DNA from: CF-46 sp042408445
GTDB taxonomy: Bacteria > Chloroflexota > Limnocylindria > Limnocylindrales > CSP1-4
Direction: 5' to 3'
Length of the DNA stretch: 22,491 nt
Assembly (NCBI GenBank): GCA_042408445.1
Contig: JBHORC010000009.1
Span: forward strand, 1 to 22,491
Shown: piece after piece, positions 14,648 to 21,512 of the stretch
Layout of the letters: each line of letters opens with the position of its first letter
Numbering within the stretch: position 1 is the stretch's first letter
Made by a program: the position numbers and the translations under genes
The notes under the pieces: generated by a model
What the model was told of the DNA's origin: nothing
Databases searched by the model: none
The model's input: the letters and a program-made list of their open reading frames with translations, nothing else

Positions 14648-15093
14648 CGGCCGCGCTGCGCGTCCGCCATCTCGCGGGCGATGTCTCGGCGCGCATCGCG
14701 ATCGGCGATGTCGCGGCGCCGGTCATGGAGCTGCTTGCCGCGGGCCAGGCCGAGCTCCAGCTTCGCCCGACCCTTGCCGGTCAGGTACAGCCGGAGCGGC
14801 ACGATCGTCTGGCCCTTCGCCTTCGTCCTGCCGAGCAGCTCGTCGATCTCCGACCGGTGGAGGAGGAGCTTCCGGACGCGCTTCGGGTCGTGGTTGTACC
14901 GGTTCGCCTGCTCGAACGGCGCGATGTGGGCGCCGACGAGCCACGCCTCATCCTTCTCGATGCGCGCATAGGCATCAGCAAGGTTGACCTTGCCGTTCCG
15001 GATCGACTTGATCTCGGTCCCGGTCAGGACGATCCCGGCCTCGAACGTCTCGTCGATCGTGTACTCGTGTCGGGCGCGTCGGTTGACGGCCAT
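14644..15093 (-). CDS. smpB: SsrA-binding protein SmpB
   Basis: A 149-residue SmpB, the partner that carries tmRNA into stalled ribosomes. The family pattern is complete: NRRARHEYTIDETFEAGIVL, GTEIKSIRNGKVNLADAYARI, AHIAPFEQANRYNHDPKRVRKLLLH and VPLRLYLTGKGRAKLELGLARGK, then the basic C-terminal tail (HDRRRDIADRDARRDIARE) that acts in the mRNA channel. The start ATG 15093 gives the usual MAVNRRA beginning. The reading frame continues upstream without family similarity, and a GTG five codons earlier is an alternative. The next gene overlaps its stop by 4 bp. The tmRNA gene lies 5.2 kb away on the same strand. Confidence 0.96.
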   Translation of the reverse strand: MAVNRRARHEYTIDETFEAGIVLTGTEIKSIRNGKVNLADAYARIEKDEAWLVGAHIAPFEQANRYNHDPKRVRKLLLHRSEIDELLGRTKAKGQTIVPLRLYLTGKGRAKLELGLARGKQLHDRRRDIADRDARRDIAREMADAQRGR

Positions 15094-15330
15094 CGTCTGC
15101 TCAGGCACGACTCCATCCTGCCCGATCCAGCGAAGGGGCGAGAGATCGGCGCTCGACAGGTGTGGGACGCATCCAGCGCGGCCACAGGCTCGCACGGACC
15201 CGGATCTGCGATCGTCGCGCATGGGCCGCCAGGCGAAGGCGAAGCCGAGCACCGGAGCGAGCGCACCTGAGGGTGCGTGAGCGAGGAGCGCAGGCTTCAA
15301 CGCACGGATGGTGGCCCAGGCGCGACAGCC
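15094..15330. other. Gap upstream of smpB, no gene seen
   Basis: This part of the 500-bp gap between smpB and the S41 protease holds no convincing gene. It includes one perfect 6-bp hairpin, CGCACC-TGAG-GGTGCG (15262-15277), flanked by GAGCGAG direct repeats. A promoter for smpB must lie here because a terminator stands just upstream at 15331-15362, but no clear box pair was found. Confidence 0.5.
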
Positions 15331-15362
15331 AAAAAGAAACGCCGGTCCATGGGACCGGCGTT
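15331..15362 (-). terminator. Intrinsic terminator of the mini-gene
   Basis: AACGCCGGTCC and GGACCGGCGTT form a perfect 11-bp stem with a 3-base loop (15338-15362). On the minus strand the stem is followed directly by TTTCTTTTT (15331-15339). This is the clearest rho-independent terminator in the window. It ends transcription coming from 15391-15498, and probably any read-through from the S41 protease gene, before smpB. Confidence 0.9.
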
Positions 15363-15390
15363 CCAGGCTGTCCACCCACAGGGTGTCCGA

Positions 15391-15441
15391 CTAGACGGCC
15401 ATCTCCTGCGAGGTGGTGCAGCTACGCGTACTGTCGATCAC
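15391..15441 (-). CDS. Candidate 16-residue peptide gene with a perfect Shine-Dalgarno
   Basis: On the minus strand AAAGGAGGTGAT (15447-15458) is the full 12-base complement of the 16S rRNA 3' tail, by far the strongest ribosome binding site in the window. Nine bases after GGAGG a GTG opens a 16-codon frame, MIDSTRSCTTSQEMAV, ending in TAG. An alternative ATG at 15448 would give only 8 residues and is too close to the SD. The peptide is polar, rich in Ser/Thr with one Cys, and matches nothing I know. The SD core GAGGTG (15449-15454) and TGCAG can pair with CTGCA and CACCTC inside the ORF (15410-15421), so the ribosome site may be hidden in a hairpin. A second small hairpin (CACCC-TGT-GGGTG) and a terminator follow. 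It could also be a leader or a small RNA. Confidence 0.5.
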   Translation of the reverse strand: MIDSTRSCTTSQEMAV

Positions 15442-15469
15442 TGCACATCACCTCCTTTCGTTCTCTCTC

Positions 15470-15498
15470 ACCGTACAGGAAGCCCGCGAGGGGTGCAA
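15470..15498 (-). promoter_or_regulatory. Promoter of the mini-gene
   Basis: TTGCAC (15493-15498) and TACGGT (15470-15475) on the minus strand are separated by 17 bp. Transcription should start near 15463, a few bases before the Shine-Dalgarno, and run to the terminator at 15331, about 130 nt. Confidence 0.5.
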
Positions 15499-15595
15499 GC
15501 GTCCGGCGACGCGCCGCTGACCGAGCCCGACGGGGGCCGCGCCAGAGCGGCGACGGGCCCCCGGTGGCCCCCGCCCAACCCCCCGGGCGAGACCC

Positions 15596-16915
15596 TCAGG
15601 CGGCCGGCCGAAGAGCCGCTGCAGACGCCTTCGTCAGCAGCTCGACCGCCTTGTCCAGCGCCGGATCCTTCTTCGACGCCGGATCCGTCGGCGCCGCCAC
15701 GGGCACGTCGGGGACGATCCCGACGTGATGGATCCAGTGCTTGTCCGGAGTCAGCCACTTGGCGATCGTGAGCTTCAGCGCAGAGCCGTCCTGGAGCTGG
15801 ATCCACTCCTGGACGGTGCCCTTGCCGAACGACGTCTCGCCGACGATCGTGGCCCGCTTCCGGTCCTGGAGCGCGCCGGCGACGATCTCGCTCGCGGAGG
15901 CGCTGCCCTTGTCGACGAGGACGACGACGTGGATGTCGTCGGAGGTCGCGATCCCCTGGCCCGTCGCCGTCGTCTCGGTCTGGGATCCGTCGGATGCCTG
16001 CTCGTAGAAGAGCGGACCCGAGGCGATGAACTCGCTCGCGATCTGGCGCGCTGCGGTCACGTACCCGCCAGGGTTGCCCCGGAGGTCGAGGATGATGTTC
16101 TTCTGGCCCGCCTTCAGGTCGGCCTGCAGCGCGTCATGGAACTTGGACGCCGAGTTGTCCGAGAAGCCGGTGACGGCGATGTAGCCGACCGCGCCGCCGC
16201 CGAGCGACTTCGTCACGACTTCCTTGCTGATGATCACGTCGCGAACGACCGTGATGTCGATCGGATCGCCGCCCCGGAGGACGGACAGCACGACCTCGGA
16301 GCCCTTCTTGCCGCGGATCTTGTCCCGTGCCGCATCGACGGTCAGACCCGCGAGCGACGCCTTGTCGACCGCGACGATCTGGTCGCCCGCCTTCAGGCCG
16401 GCCTTCTCGGACGGCGAGCCCTCGATCGGGCTCACGACCGTCAGGAAGCAGTCCGTCCCCAGGGTCGTGCAGTCGGAGGTCGCGCCCTTCGCGTTCGTCG
16501 TCCCGATCTCCGCGCCGATCCCCTCGAACTGGCCGGACAGGTCCTGGAGGCCCTCGCGGTACTGGTCCGGGCTCAGGTAGGCAGAGTACGGGTCGCCGAG
16601 CGAGTCGACCATGCCCTTGATCGCGCCGCGGACCAGGCTCTGCTCGTCCTCACCGCCGAGCGCAAACCGCTTGAGGATCGTGTTGTAGGTGTCCCAGAAC
16701 GGCTGGAACGCCTGCTCGGACGAGGCCGGCGTGCCGGGCTGCTCGGCGCTCCGCTGGCCGACGAGGAAGCCCGAGACGAACAGCGAGCCGCCGGCGAGGA
16801 CCGCGACGACGACCATGGCCATCGCCAGGATCGGCGTCCGCGCGGCCGACCGCCGCGGCAGGACGGGAGTTGCGGGGACGTCGAGGGAATCGGGCGCCGG
16901 ATCGGACGAAAGCAT
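15596..16915 (-). CDS. S41 family C-terminal processing protease (CtpA/CtpB-type)
   Basis: A 439-residue secreted or membrane-anchored serine protease. A short N-tail is followed by one membrane helix (about 28-53, ILAMAMVVVAVLAGGSLFVSGF), so the rest faces outward. A helical N-terminal domain contains GMVDSLGDPYSAYLSPDQY. The PDZ domain spans roughly 130-220 (GIGAEIG, SPSEKAGLKAGDQIVAVD), with a small cysteine-containing insert (SDCTTLGTDC, C149 and C156) that might form a disulfide. The core has LDLRGNPGGYV, the nucleophile S340 in KGSASASE, and the base K365 in SFGKGTVQ with Q369 four residues on, the spacing known from B. subtilis CtpB. The gene lies downstream of ftsE and ftsX on the same strand, a common arrangement linked to cell-wall remodelling. 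Confidence 0.94.
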   Translation of the reverse strand: MLSSDPAPDSLDVPATPVLPRRSAARTPILAMAMVVVAVLAGGSLFVSGFLVGQRSAEQPGTPASSEQAFQPFWDTYNTILKRFALGGEDEQSLVRGAIKGMVDSLGDPYSAYLSPDQYREGLQDLSGQFEGIGAEIGTTNAKGATSDCTTLGTDCFLTVVSPIEGSPSEKAGLKAGDQIVAVDKASLAGLTVDAARDKIRGKKGSEVVLSVLRGGDPIDITVVRDVIISKEVVTKSLGGGAVGYIAVTGFSDNSASKFHDALQADLKAGQKNIILDLRGNPGGYVTAARQIASEFIASGPLFYEQASDGSQTETTATGQGIATSDDIHVVVLVDKGSASASEIVAGALQDRKRATIVGETSFGKGTVQEWIQLQDGSALKLTIAKWLTPDKHWIHHVGIVPDVPVAAPTDPASKKDPALDKAVELLTKASAAALRPAA

Positions 16916-17049
16916 CGAGGACGTGGTTCTCCGAAGTGCTGGAGCGGGCGAACGATGAGTGGTTCCGCCCTGATCGATGCTACGCGCGACCGATCACGAC
17001 GGGTTCGAGCGTGAATGGAACTTCACGGAACCGATGCGGACCCTTCGTC

Positions 17050-17934
17050 CTAGCGGATGAGGTACGTCCGGACGGAGACCCATGAGCCGAGAACGCCGAG
17101 CCCCAGCCCGGCTCCGGTGATGATGACGACCAGGTCACGGGTGAGCGAGCCGAAGCTCAACGGCAGCACCCGGAAGAAGTCGACCATGAAACTCGAGATG
17201 GGATCGGCGAGGACGTACAGGCCGACGAGCGTGATCGCCGCCCCGAGCAGGCCGACCATCGCGCCCTCCAAGACGAACGGCCAGCGGATGAACGCGTCGG
17301 ACGCGCCGACGAGCCGCATGATCTCGATCTCCTCGGATCTCGCGAAGACCGCGAGGCGGATCGTGTTCACGATGATGAACAGGACGATCACGGCGATGAC
17401 GACGAGGATCACGGAGCCGGCGGTCCGGAGGATGTCCGTGACGGTCTTCACGTTCTGGGCGGTGTCCTTCGTGTCCAGGACGTTCCGAACGGCCGGCTGC
17501 TGACGCAGCGCATCGGCCACGGCCTTCGAGAAGCTTGGGTCCTTGAGCTTCACCTCCTCGCTGGCGGTGAGCGGGTTCGTGTCGAGGAACTTGGTCAGGT
17601 CCTCGCGTCCCTGCGCCTTCATGGACGCCTGGAAGCGCTCGAGCGCCTGCTCGCGGGAGATGAACGTCGTGCCGGCGACTTCGGGCATCGCCCGGATCTT
17701 CTGCTCGAGCGTCGCGATGTCCGCCGCCGTCGAGTCGATCCGGATGTTCGCGACGACCTCGACCTTCTGCTCGGTGAAGTCGAGCGCCGACAGGAGGCCG
17801 GTCTGGATGATCCAGAACCCGGCCAGCAGGACGAGCATCAGGACCATCGTCGCCGTCGCGGCGAGGCTCATCAGCGCGTTCCGCCAGAAGCCCTGCCAGG
17901 CGCGGCCCAGGCTGAAGACGATGAAGCCGATCAC
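17050..17934 (-). CDS. ftsX: Cell division protein FtsX
   Basis: A 294-residue FtsX, the membrane subunit of the FtsEX complex that activates peptidoglycan hydrolases. The first helix is MSLAATATMVLMLVLLAGFWI (about 22-44). An extracellular domain follows (about 50-165, KVEVVANIRI...ISREQALERFQASM). Three helices complete the permease: SVILVVIAVIVLFIIVNTIRL, then the coupling region ARSEEIEIMRLVGASDAFIRWPF with the next helix, and the last near DLVVIITGAGLGLGVLG. Length and topology are normal. It starts 12 bp after ftsE, which makes an operon, and the S41 protease gene is about 130 bp further downstream. Confidence 0.95.
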   Translation of the reverse strand: MIGFIVFSLGRAWQGFWRNALMSLAATATMVLMLVLLAGFWIIQTGLLSALDFTEQKVEVVANIRIDSTAADIATLEQKIRAMPEVAGTTFISREQALERFQASMKAQGREDLTKFLDTNPLTASEEVKLKDPSFSKAVADALRQQPAVRNVLDTKDTAQNVKTVTDILRTAGSVILVVIAVIVLFIIVNTIRLAVFARSEEIEIMRLVGASDAFIRWPFVLEGAMVGLLGAAITLVGLYVLADPISSFMVDFFRVLPLSFGSLTRDLVVIITGAGLGLGVLGSWVSVRTYLIR

Positions 17935-17946
17935 CGGTCGCCGCCG

Positions 17947-18729
17947 TCAGTCCGCACGGTGGTAGGCGCCGCCGACCTCGTCGCGGATCACCCGGCCCTC
18001 CTCGAGGGCGACGACGCGCTTCCGGAGCGCCGTCACGACGTCGGCGTCGTGGGTCGCCATCATGACCGTGACGCCGAGCTCGTTGATCCGCAGGAGCAGC
18101 TGGATGATCTCCCAGCTGATCAGTGGGTCGAGGTTCCCCGTCGGCTCGTCGGCGATGATCAGGCGGGGATCGTGGACGAGCGCGCGGGCGATCGCCGTCC
18201 GCTGTTGCTCGCCGCCGGACAGCTGGCTGGGCAGCTGCTCCCGCTGCGCGGTCAGCCCGACGAGGGCAAGGACACGGTCGACGGCGGGTCGGACGCGTCG
18301 CCGGGGCGTGCCGGTGACCTCCAGGGCGAACGCCACGTTCTCCCAGACGTTCTTCGTCGGCAGCAGCTTGAAGTCCTGGAAGACGATCCCGATCTTGCGG
18401 CGGACCTTCGGGACCGCGCGCCGCGGCAGTCGCGCGAGATCCTGGCCGTCGAGCACGACCTGGCCGCGGGTCGCGAGCTCGTCCCGGATCAGCAGCTTGA
18501 TCAGGGTGGACTTGCCCGCGCCCGACGGCCCCACCAGGAAGACGAAATCGCCCTCGGGGATGACGAGGTCGACATCGAGCAGGGCGGTCTTGCCGTTCGG
18601 GTAGGTCTTCGTCACGTCGTGGAGGACGAGGACGGAGCGGTCCGCGGCGGCGTGCTCGTGGACGCGGCGGAGGAGCCGGTCACGGACAGAACGGGTCGAG
18701 GCGGCACTCGGCGTCGAGGCGACGGTCAT
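17947..18729 (-). CDS. ftsE: Cell division ATP-binding protein FtsE
   Basis: A 260-residue ABC ATPase, the cytoplasmic motor of FtsEX. Walker A is GPSGAGKST (67-75), the Q-loop Q118 sits in GIVFQDFKLLPTKNVWENV (the FQDF-LL form typical of FtsE), the signature is LSGGEQQR (170-177), and Walker B is LIIADEPTGNLD with D194-E195. The H-loop is MMATHD. About 30 residues (Ser/Ala/Arg-rich) precede the usual FtsE start, so translation might begin later than ATG 18729, for example at an internal GTG. A probable promoter (TTGCCG-18-TAGCCT) lies at 18826-18855. ftsX follows after 12 bp. Confidence 0.95.
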   Translation of the reverse strand: MTVASTPSAASTRSVRDRLLRRVHEHAAADRSVLVLHDVTKTYPNGKTALLDVDLVIPEGDFVFLVGPSGAGKSTLIKLLIRDELATRGQVVLDGQDLARLPRRAVPKVRRKIGIVFQDFKLLPTKNVWENVAFALEVTGTPRRRVRPAVDRVLALVGLTAQREQLPSQLSGGEQQRTAIARALVHDPRLIIADEPTGNLDPLISWEIIQLLLRINELGVTVMMATHDADVVTALRKRVVALEEGRVIRDEVGGAYHRAD

Positions 18730-18825
18730 CGGGGCTCCGGGGGATGGGCGAGGCGGTTGACGGAACCGCTGTCGGTCACCTGGCCTGGGTCCACAGGGAC
18801 GACGGGACGAGCCACATCGACGAAG

Positions 18826-18855
18826 AGGCTACCACCCGCTCTTCGCGACCGGCAA
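18826..18855 (-). promoter_or_regulatory. Candidate ftsEX promoter
   Basis: TTGCCG (18850-18855) and TAGCCT (18826-18831) on the minus strand are spaced by 18 bp, between the GNAT gene end and ftsE. The boxes keep only TTG and TA...T, so this is a moderate prediction. Confidence 0.4.
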
Positions 18856-18860
18856 ACGGG

Positions 18861-19859
18861 TCAGAGGAGCCCCGGCGAGATCGGAAGGGAGCGGCCGAAG
18901 TCGACGAGCGGCTGGTCCCAGCAGAGCAGGACCGGGAAGCCGTCGATTCGGAACCCGGCGCGGAGCAGGGCGACGACCGCGGCATCCGCCGAGCCCGGAA
19001 CCCAGGCACCGAACGCCCCGCGCGGCTCCACGGCGGTGACGAGATGCCCGACGGCCGGCGCGAGCAGCGCCGGATCGGCGACGACGAGCGGACCGACCCG
19101 TCCGGATTCCGACGTGTAGCCGTAGCCGCGGGCCTGTCCCGTCGCGTCGCAGTAGAGGAAGCCGCGCCGGCCCTCCTGGACGAGGAACCCGTGATCGAGT
19201 GGTCGCGCGAAGCCCAGCACCTCGCGGTCGAGCGCGGCGAGCTCTCCGGCGAGGGCCGAGGAGCCCAGTCCGTCCGGGTCGCCCGGCACCTCCTCGAATG
19301 GCACCGCATCGATATCATCGGGGAGTGGCGGCAGCGCGTCGCGACGGTCCGGCCGCCCGACGAGCCGCAGCAGCGGAACGCGCGGGACGATGCCCAGCGA
19401 GGCATACAGCCCGTTCGAGATCGGCTGGACGCTGTCCGTCGCGGTCGCACGGCGGCCGCCCTCGTCCGCCCAGCCCGGGCCCGGGGCGACGGCGTCGATG
19501 AGTCGCCGCCCGAGGCCGTGGAGCTGAGCAGACGGCCGGACGAACAGCATCGACAGGAACCAGAGCCGGTCGCGGCTGACCGCCGCGACGAACGCATCGA
19601 CGACCTGGTTGCCGCCGGTCGACCGTTCGGCCACGAGGAACGTCGCCGGGTCCGTGGACCGGAGATGGCGATACAGGCGGAGGATCGGGCCGAGCTCGTC
19701 GGGGACCTCGGCGACCCCGAGCCGGCCGAGGTAGTCGTTCAAGGCGTCGCGCCAGATGCCTGCGCAGGTCAGGAGATCCTCGTCACGGGCCGGCCGGAGG
19801 ACGTGCTCGCCCCGGGCCGTGGCGGCGTCGCGGTGGGTCAGGCGTCCGGCCGCGGTCAC
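18861..19859 (-). CDS. GNAT-family N-acetyltransferase, double domain
   Basis: A 332-residue protein with two GNAT-like halves. The first (about 20-175) starts with VLRPARDEDLLTCAGIWRDAL and holds the acetyl-CoA loop as QLHGLGRRLIDAV (Q-x-x-G-x-G), followed by SNGLYASLGIVPRVPLLRL. The second half (about 200-325) has REVLGFARPLDHGFLV, GYGYTSESGRVGPLVV and ALLRAGFRIDGFPVLLCW but no clear Q/R-x-x-G-x-G loop, so it may be a degenerate partner domain. The substrate is unknown. The start GTG 19859 overlaps the prfB stop (GTGA, 19856-19859), so translation is coupled to release factor 2. A role in modifying a translation component is a tempting but unproven inference. Confidence 0.83.
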   Translation of the reverse strand: MTAAGRLTHRDAATARGEHVLRPARDEDLLTCAGIWRDALNDYLGRLGVAEVPDELGPILRLYRHLRSTDPATFLVAERSTGGNQVVDAFVAAVSRDRLWFLSMLFVRPSAQLHGLGRRLIDAVAPGPGWADEGGRRATATDSVQPISNGLYASLGIVPRVPLLRLVGRPDRRDALPPLPDDIDAVPFEEVPGDPDGLGSSALAGELAALDREVLGFARPLDHGFLVQEGRRGFLYCDATGQARGYGYTSESGRVGPLVVADPALLAPAVGHLVTAVEPRGAFGAWVPGSADAAVVALLRAGFRIDGFPVLLCWDQPLVDFGRSLPISPGLL

Positions 19860-20996
19860 TCGCTGCCGTCGTCGTCGGGATCGCCGCCGATCGCCGCGAC
19901 GCTCGCTCCGGTCGCGACGCGTTCCAGCTCGGCGCGCATGAAGTCATCGAGGTCGCCGTCGAGGACCGCCTGGGTGTTGCCCGTCTCCTCGCCGGTCCGG
20001 AGGTCCTTGACCATCTGGTACGGGTGGAGGACATAGCTCCGGATCTGGTTGCCCCAGCCGGCCTCCACGTGCTCGCCCTTCAGCTTGCGGATCTCCGCCT
20101 CCTGCTCCTCCAGCGCCCGCTCGAGGAGCCGCGCCTTCAGGACCCGGATCGCCATCTCCTTGTTCTGCGTCTGGCTGCGCTCGTTCTGGCTCTGGGCGAC
20201 GATGCCGGTGGGCAGATGGGTCAGCCTCACGGCCGAGTCCGTCTTGTTCACGTGCTGGCCGCCGGCACCCTGCGAGCGGAACGTGTCCGTCCGGATCTCG
20301 TCCCAGTTCAGCTCGATCTCGATGTCGTCGCCCGCCTCCGGCAGGACCTCGACGAGGGCGAACGTGGTCTGGCGTCGCTTCTGCGCGTCGAACGGGCTGA
20401 TCCGGACGAGCCGATGGACGCCCCGCTCGGCGCGGAGCCAGCCGTAGGCCGAGCGGCCGTCGACCTCGACGGTCGCGCTCTTGATGCCGGCCTGCTCGCC
20501 TTCCTGGCGGTCCACGACCTCCGTCCGGAACCGGTGCCGCTCCGCCCACCGCAGGTACATCCGGAGAAGCATCTCGGCCCAGTCGGTCGCCTCCGTCCCG
20601 CCGGCGCCGGCGCTGATCGACAGGATCGCACCGCCCTGGTCGTACTCGCCGGAGAACAGGAGGGCGGTCCGCTCACGACCGAAGTCCCGCTCGAGGGCGG
20701 TTGCGGCGCGGTCCAGCTCGGCCGTCAGCTCGTCGTCACCGGATTCCTCGACGAGCTCCAGGGTGGTGAGGAGGTCGTCCACACGAGATTCGAATCCCCG
20801 CCAGAGCTCGATCTCGGATCGGAGGCCGTCTGCCTCCCGGAGGATCTTCTGGGCGGCTCGCTGGTCGTCCCAGAACCCCGGCTCGCTGGTCAGCGCCTCG
20901 AGCTGGGCGACGCGTCGTTCCTTGGCCGCGAGGTCAAAGACGCCCCGAGGTCGACCGGATCCGCTCGGCCAGGTCCCGAACCGTGGAGGCGTCCAC
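19856..20996 (-). CDS. prfB: Peptide chain release factor 2 with programmed +1 frameshift
   Basis: RF2 terminates translation at UGA and UAA. The gene starts at GTG 20996 and reads 20 codons (VDASTVRDLAERIRSTSGRL), then meets an in-frame TGA at 20934-20936. Skipping the T at 20936 puts the ribosome into the frame GAC CTC GCG..., which stays open to 19856. The product is about 379 residues: EPGFWDDQRAAQKIL near the N-terminus, the UGA-reading tripeptide SPF (200-202) in VRISPFDAQKRRQTTF, and the catalytic GGQ (245-247) in GAGGQHVNKTDS. Annotation from the first downstream start (20782) would miss about 71 residues. It follows a small Cys-rich gene whose TAG shares bases with its GTG, and overlaps the GNAT gene at its end. 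Confidence 0.96.
20933..20946 (-). other. prfB programmed +1 frameshift site
   Basis: The minus strand reads GGGG-CGT-CTT-TGA-C: an internal Shine-Dalgarno-like GGGG, one codon, the slippery CTT, and the UGA stop followed by C. This is the same layout as the E. coli prfB site (AGGGGG-TAT-CTT-TGA-C). Low RF2 lets the tRNA slip by +1 at CTT, an autoregulatory loop. Confidence 0.95.
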
Positions 20997-21232
20997 TAGT
21001 TGCGGGCCTGGAGGTCCTGCAGCAGGATCGGACGGAGCTCGATCAGCCGAAGGGCAGACTTGCTCCGGGCGACGACGGGGTTCACGCAGGGGCAGTACGC
21101 ATTGTGCGGGCAGACGCCGCAGTTGCCGTCACAGTCGAGGGCCGCGGCGTAGCTGCATGACCGGCAGTCTCGCTCGCAGGCGATCAGATCGACGAAGGAT
21201 GCTTCCTCGGCCTGCTTCAACTCATCCCTCAC
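20996..21232 (-). CDS. Small Cys-rich protein with tandem CX3CX2C motifs, unknown function
   Basis: I do not recognise this family. From GTG 21232 it has 78 residues. Cysteines lie at 19, 23, 26, 34, 38, 41, 47 and 49: CERDCRSC and CDGNCGVC are two CX3CX2C triads 15 residues apart, followed by CPC, with H43 between. This suits iron-sulfur or zinc binding. The C-terminus (about 50-78) is a Leu/Arg helix (LRLIELRPILLQDLQ). The frame extends up to a GTG at 21328, but a good promoter (21319-21347) would start transcription near 21312, inside that extension, so I prefer the short form. The 21232 start has no clear Shine-Dalgarno. The TAG stop overlaps the prfB GTG (TAGTG), so it is coupled to prfB. 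Confidence 0.65.
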   Translation of the reverse strand: MRDELKQAEEASFVDLIACERDCRSCSYAAALDCDGNCGVCPHNAYCPCVNPVVARSKSALRLIELRPILLQDLQARN

Positions 21233-21318
21233 TTGTGCTGGGGCAGGAATGGGCGCGGCGCATGGGCTTGGGCCTGGCTCTGGAACCCTCCGATCCGAGA
21301 GCCACCGGAATTGCCGGC

Positions 21319-21347
21319 AGTATCGCACGTCGCTCTCTCAGGGCCAA
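21319..21347 (-). promoter_or_regulatory. Candidate promoter of the Cys-rich gene - prfB - GNAT operon
   Basis: TTGGCC (21342-21347) and GATACT (21319-21324) are spaced by 17 bp on the minus strand; the -35 box is identical to that of ssrA. Start near 21312 gives a leader of about 80 bases to GTG 21232. Between here and 21512 I see only GC-rich direct repeats and no gene. Confidence 0.5.
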
Positions 21348-21512
21348 GAGGAAGACCCGGAAGTTTCGCGATTCGAACCCGTTCGTCCCGGTCTGCGAGG
21401 CGCCTTCGGTCAGCCGTCCGGCCGGCTCGTGCTCGCGCCCGCCAAGCGCGACCGTGGGTCCTGGCGTGGGCCCTCGCGCGGGCGCTCGCGCGGGGCCTCG
21501 CCCTCGGCGCGG

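Noticed and set aside
11538..14726. A 1062-codon open frame on the minus strand across the urease-like and racemase genes
   Set aside because: It is antisense to the urease-like gene and out of frame with the racemase, both with clear families and catalytic motifs. Its product is Arg/Asp/Pro-rich low complexity, as expected of a shadow frame in high-GC DNA.
15531..15563. CGGGGGC...GCCCCCG stem after the S41 protease, considered as its terminator
   Set aside because: The loop is 19 bases and there is no T-run; the strong terminator at 15331-15362 is a better transcript end.
17010..17027. CGTGAA-N6-TTCACG repeat between ftsX and the S41 protease, considered as an operator
   Set aside because: Only 6-bp arms, a single copy and no promoter boxes next to it; too weak to list as a feature.
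18744..20036. A 430-codon plus-strand frame opposite the GNAT gene and the prfB end
   Set aside because: Antisense of two recognisable genes; no domain and Arg-rich composition.
21365..21395. A tRNA T-arm-like GATTCGAACCC
   Set aside because: No acceptor stem, anticodon arm or CCA end can be placed around it on either strand; CGAACCCGTTCG also has spacing N2, not the N4 of a LexA box.
21430..21512. GC-rich repeats (GCGCGGG, CTCGCGCG) after the DUF218 gene, considered as a terminator
   Set aside because: Several overlapping short repeats but no single stable stem with a T-run.
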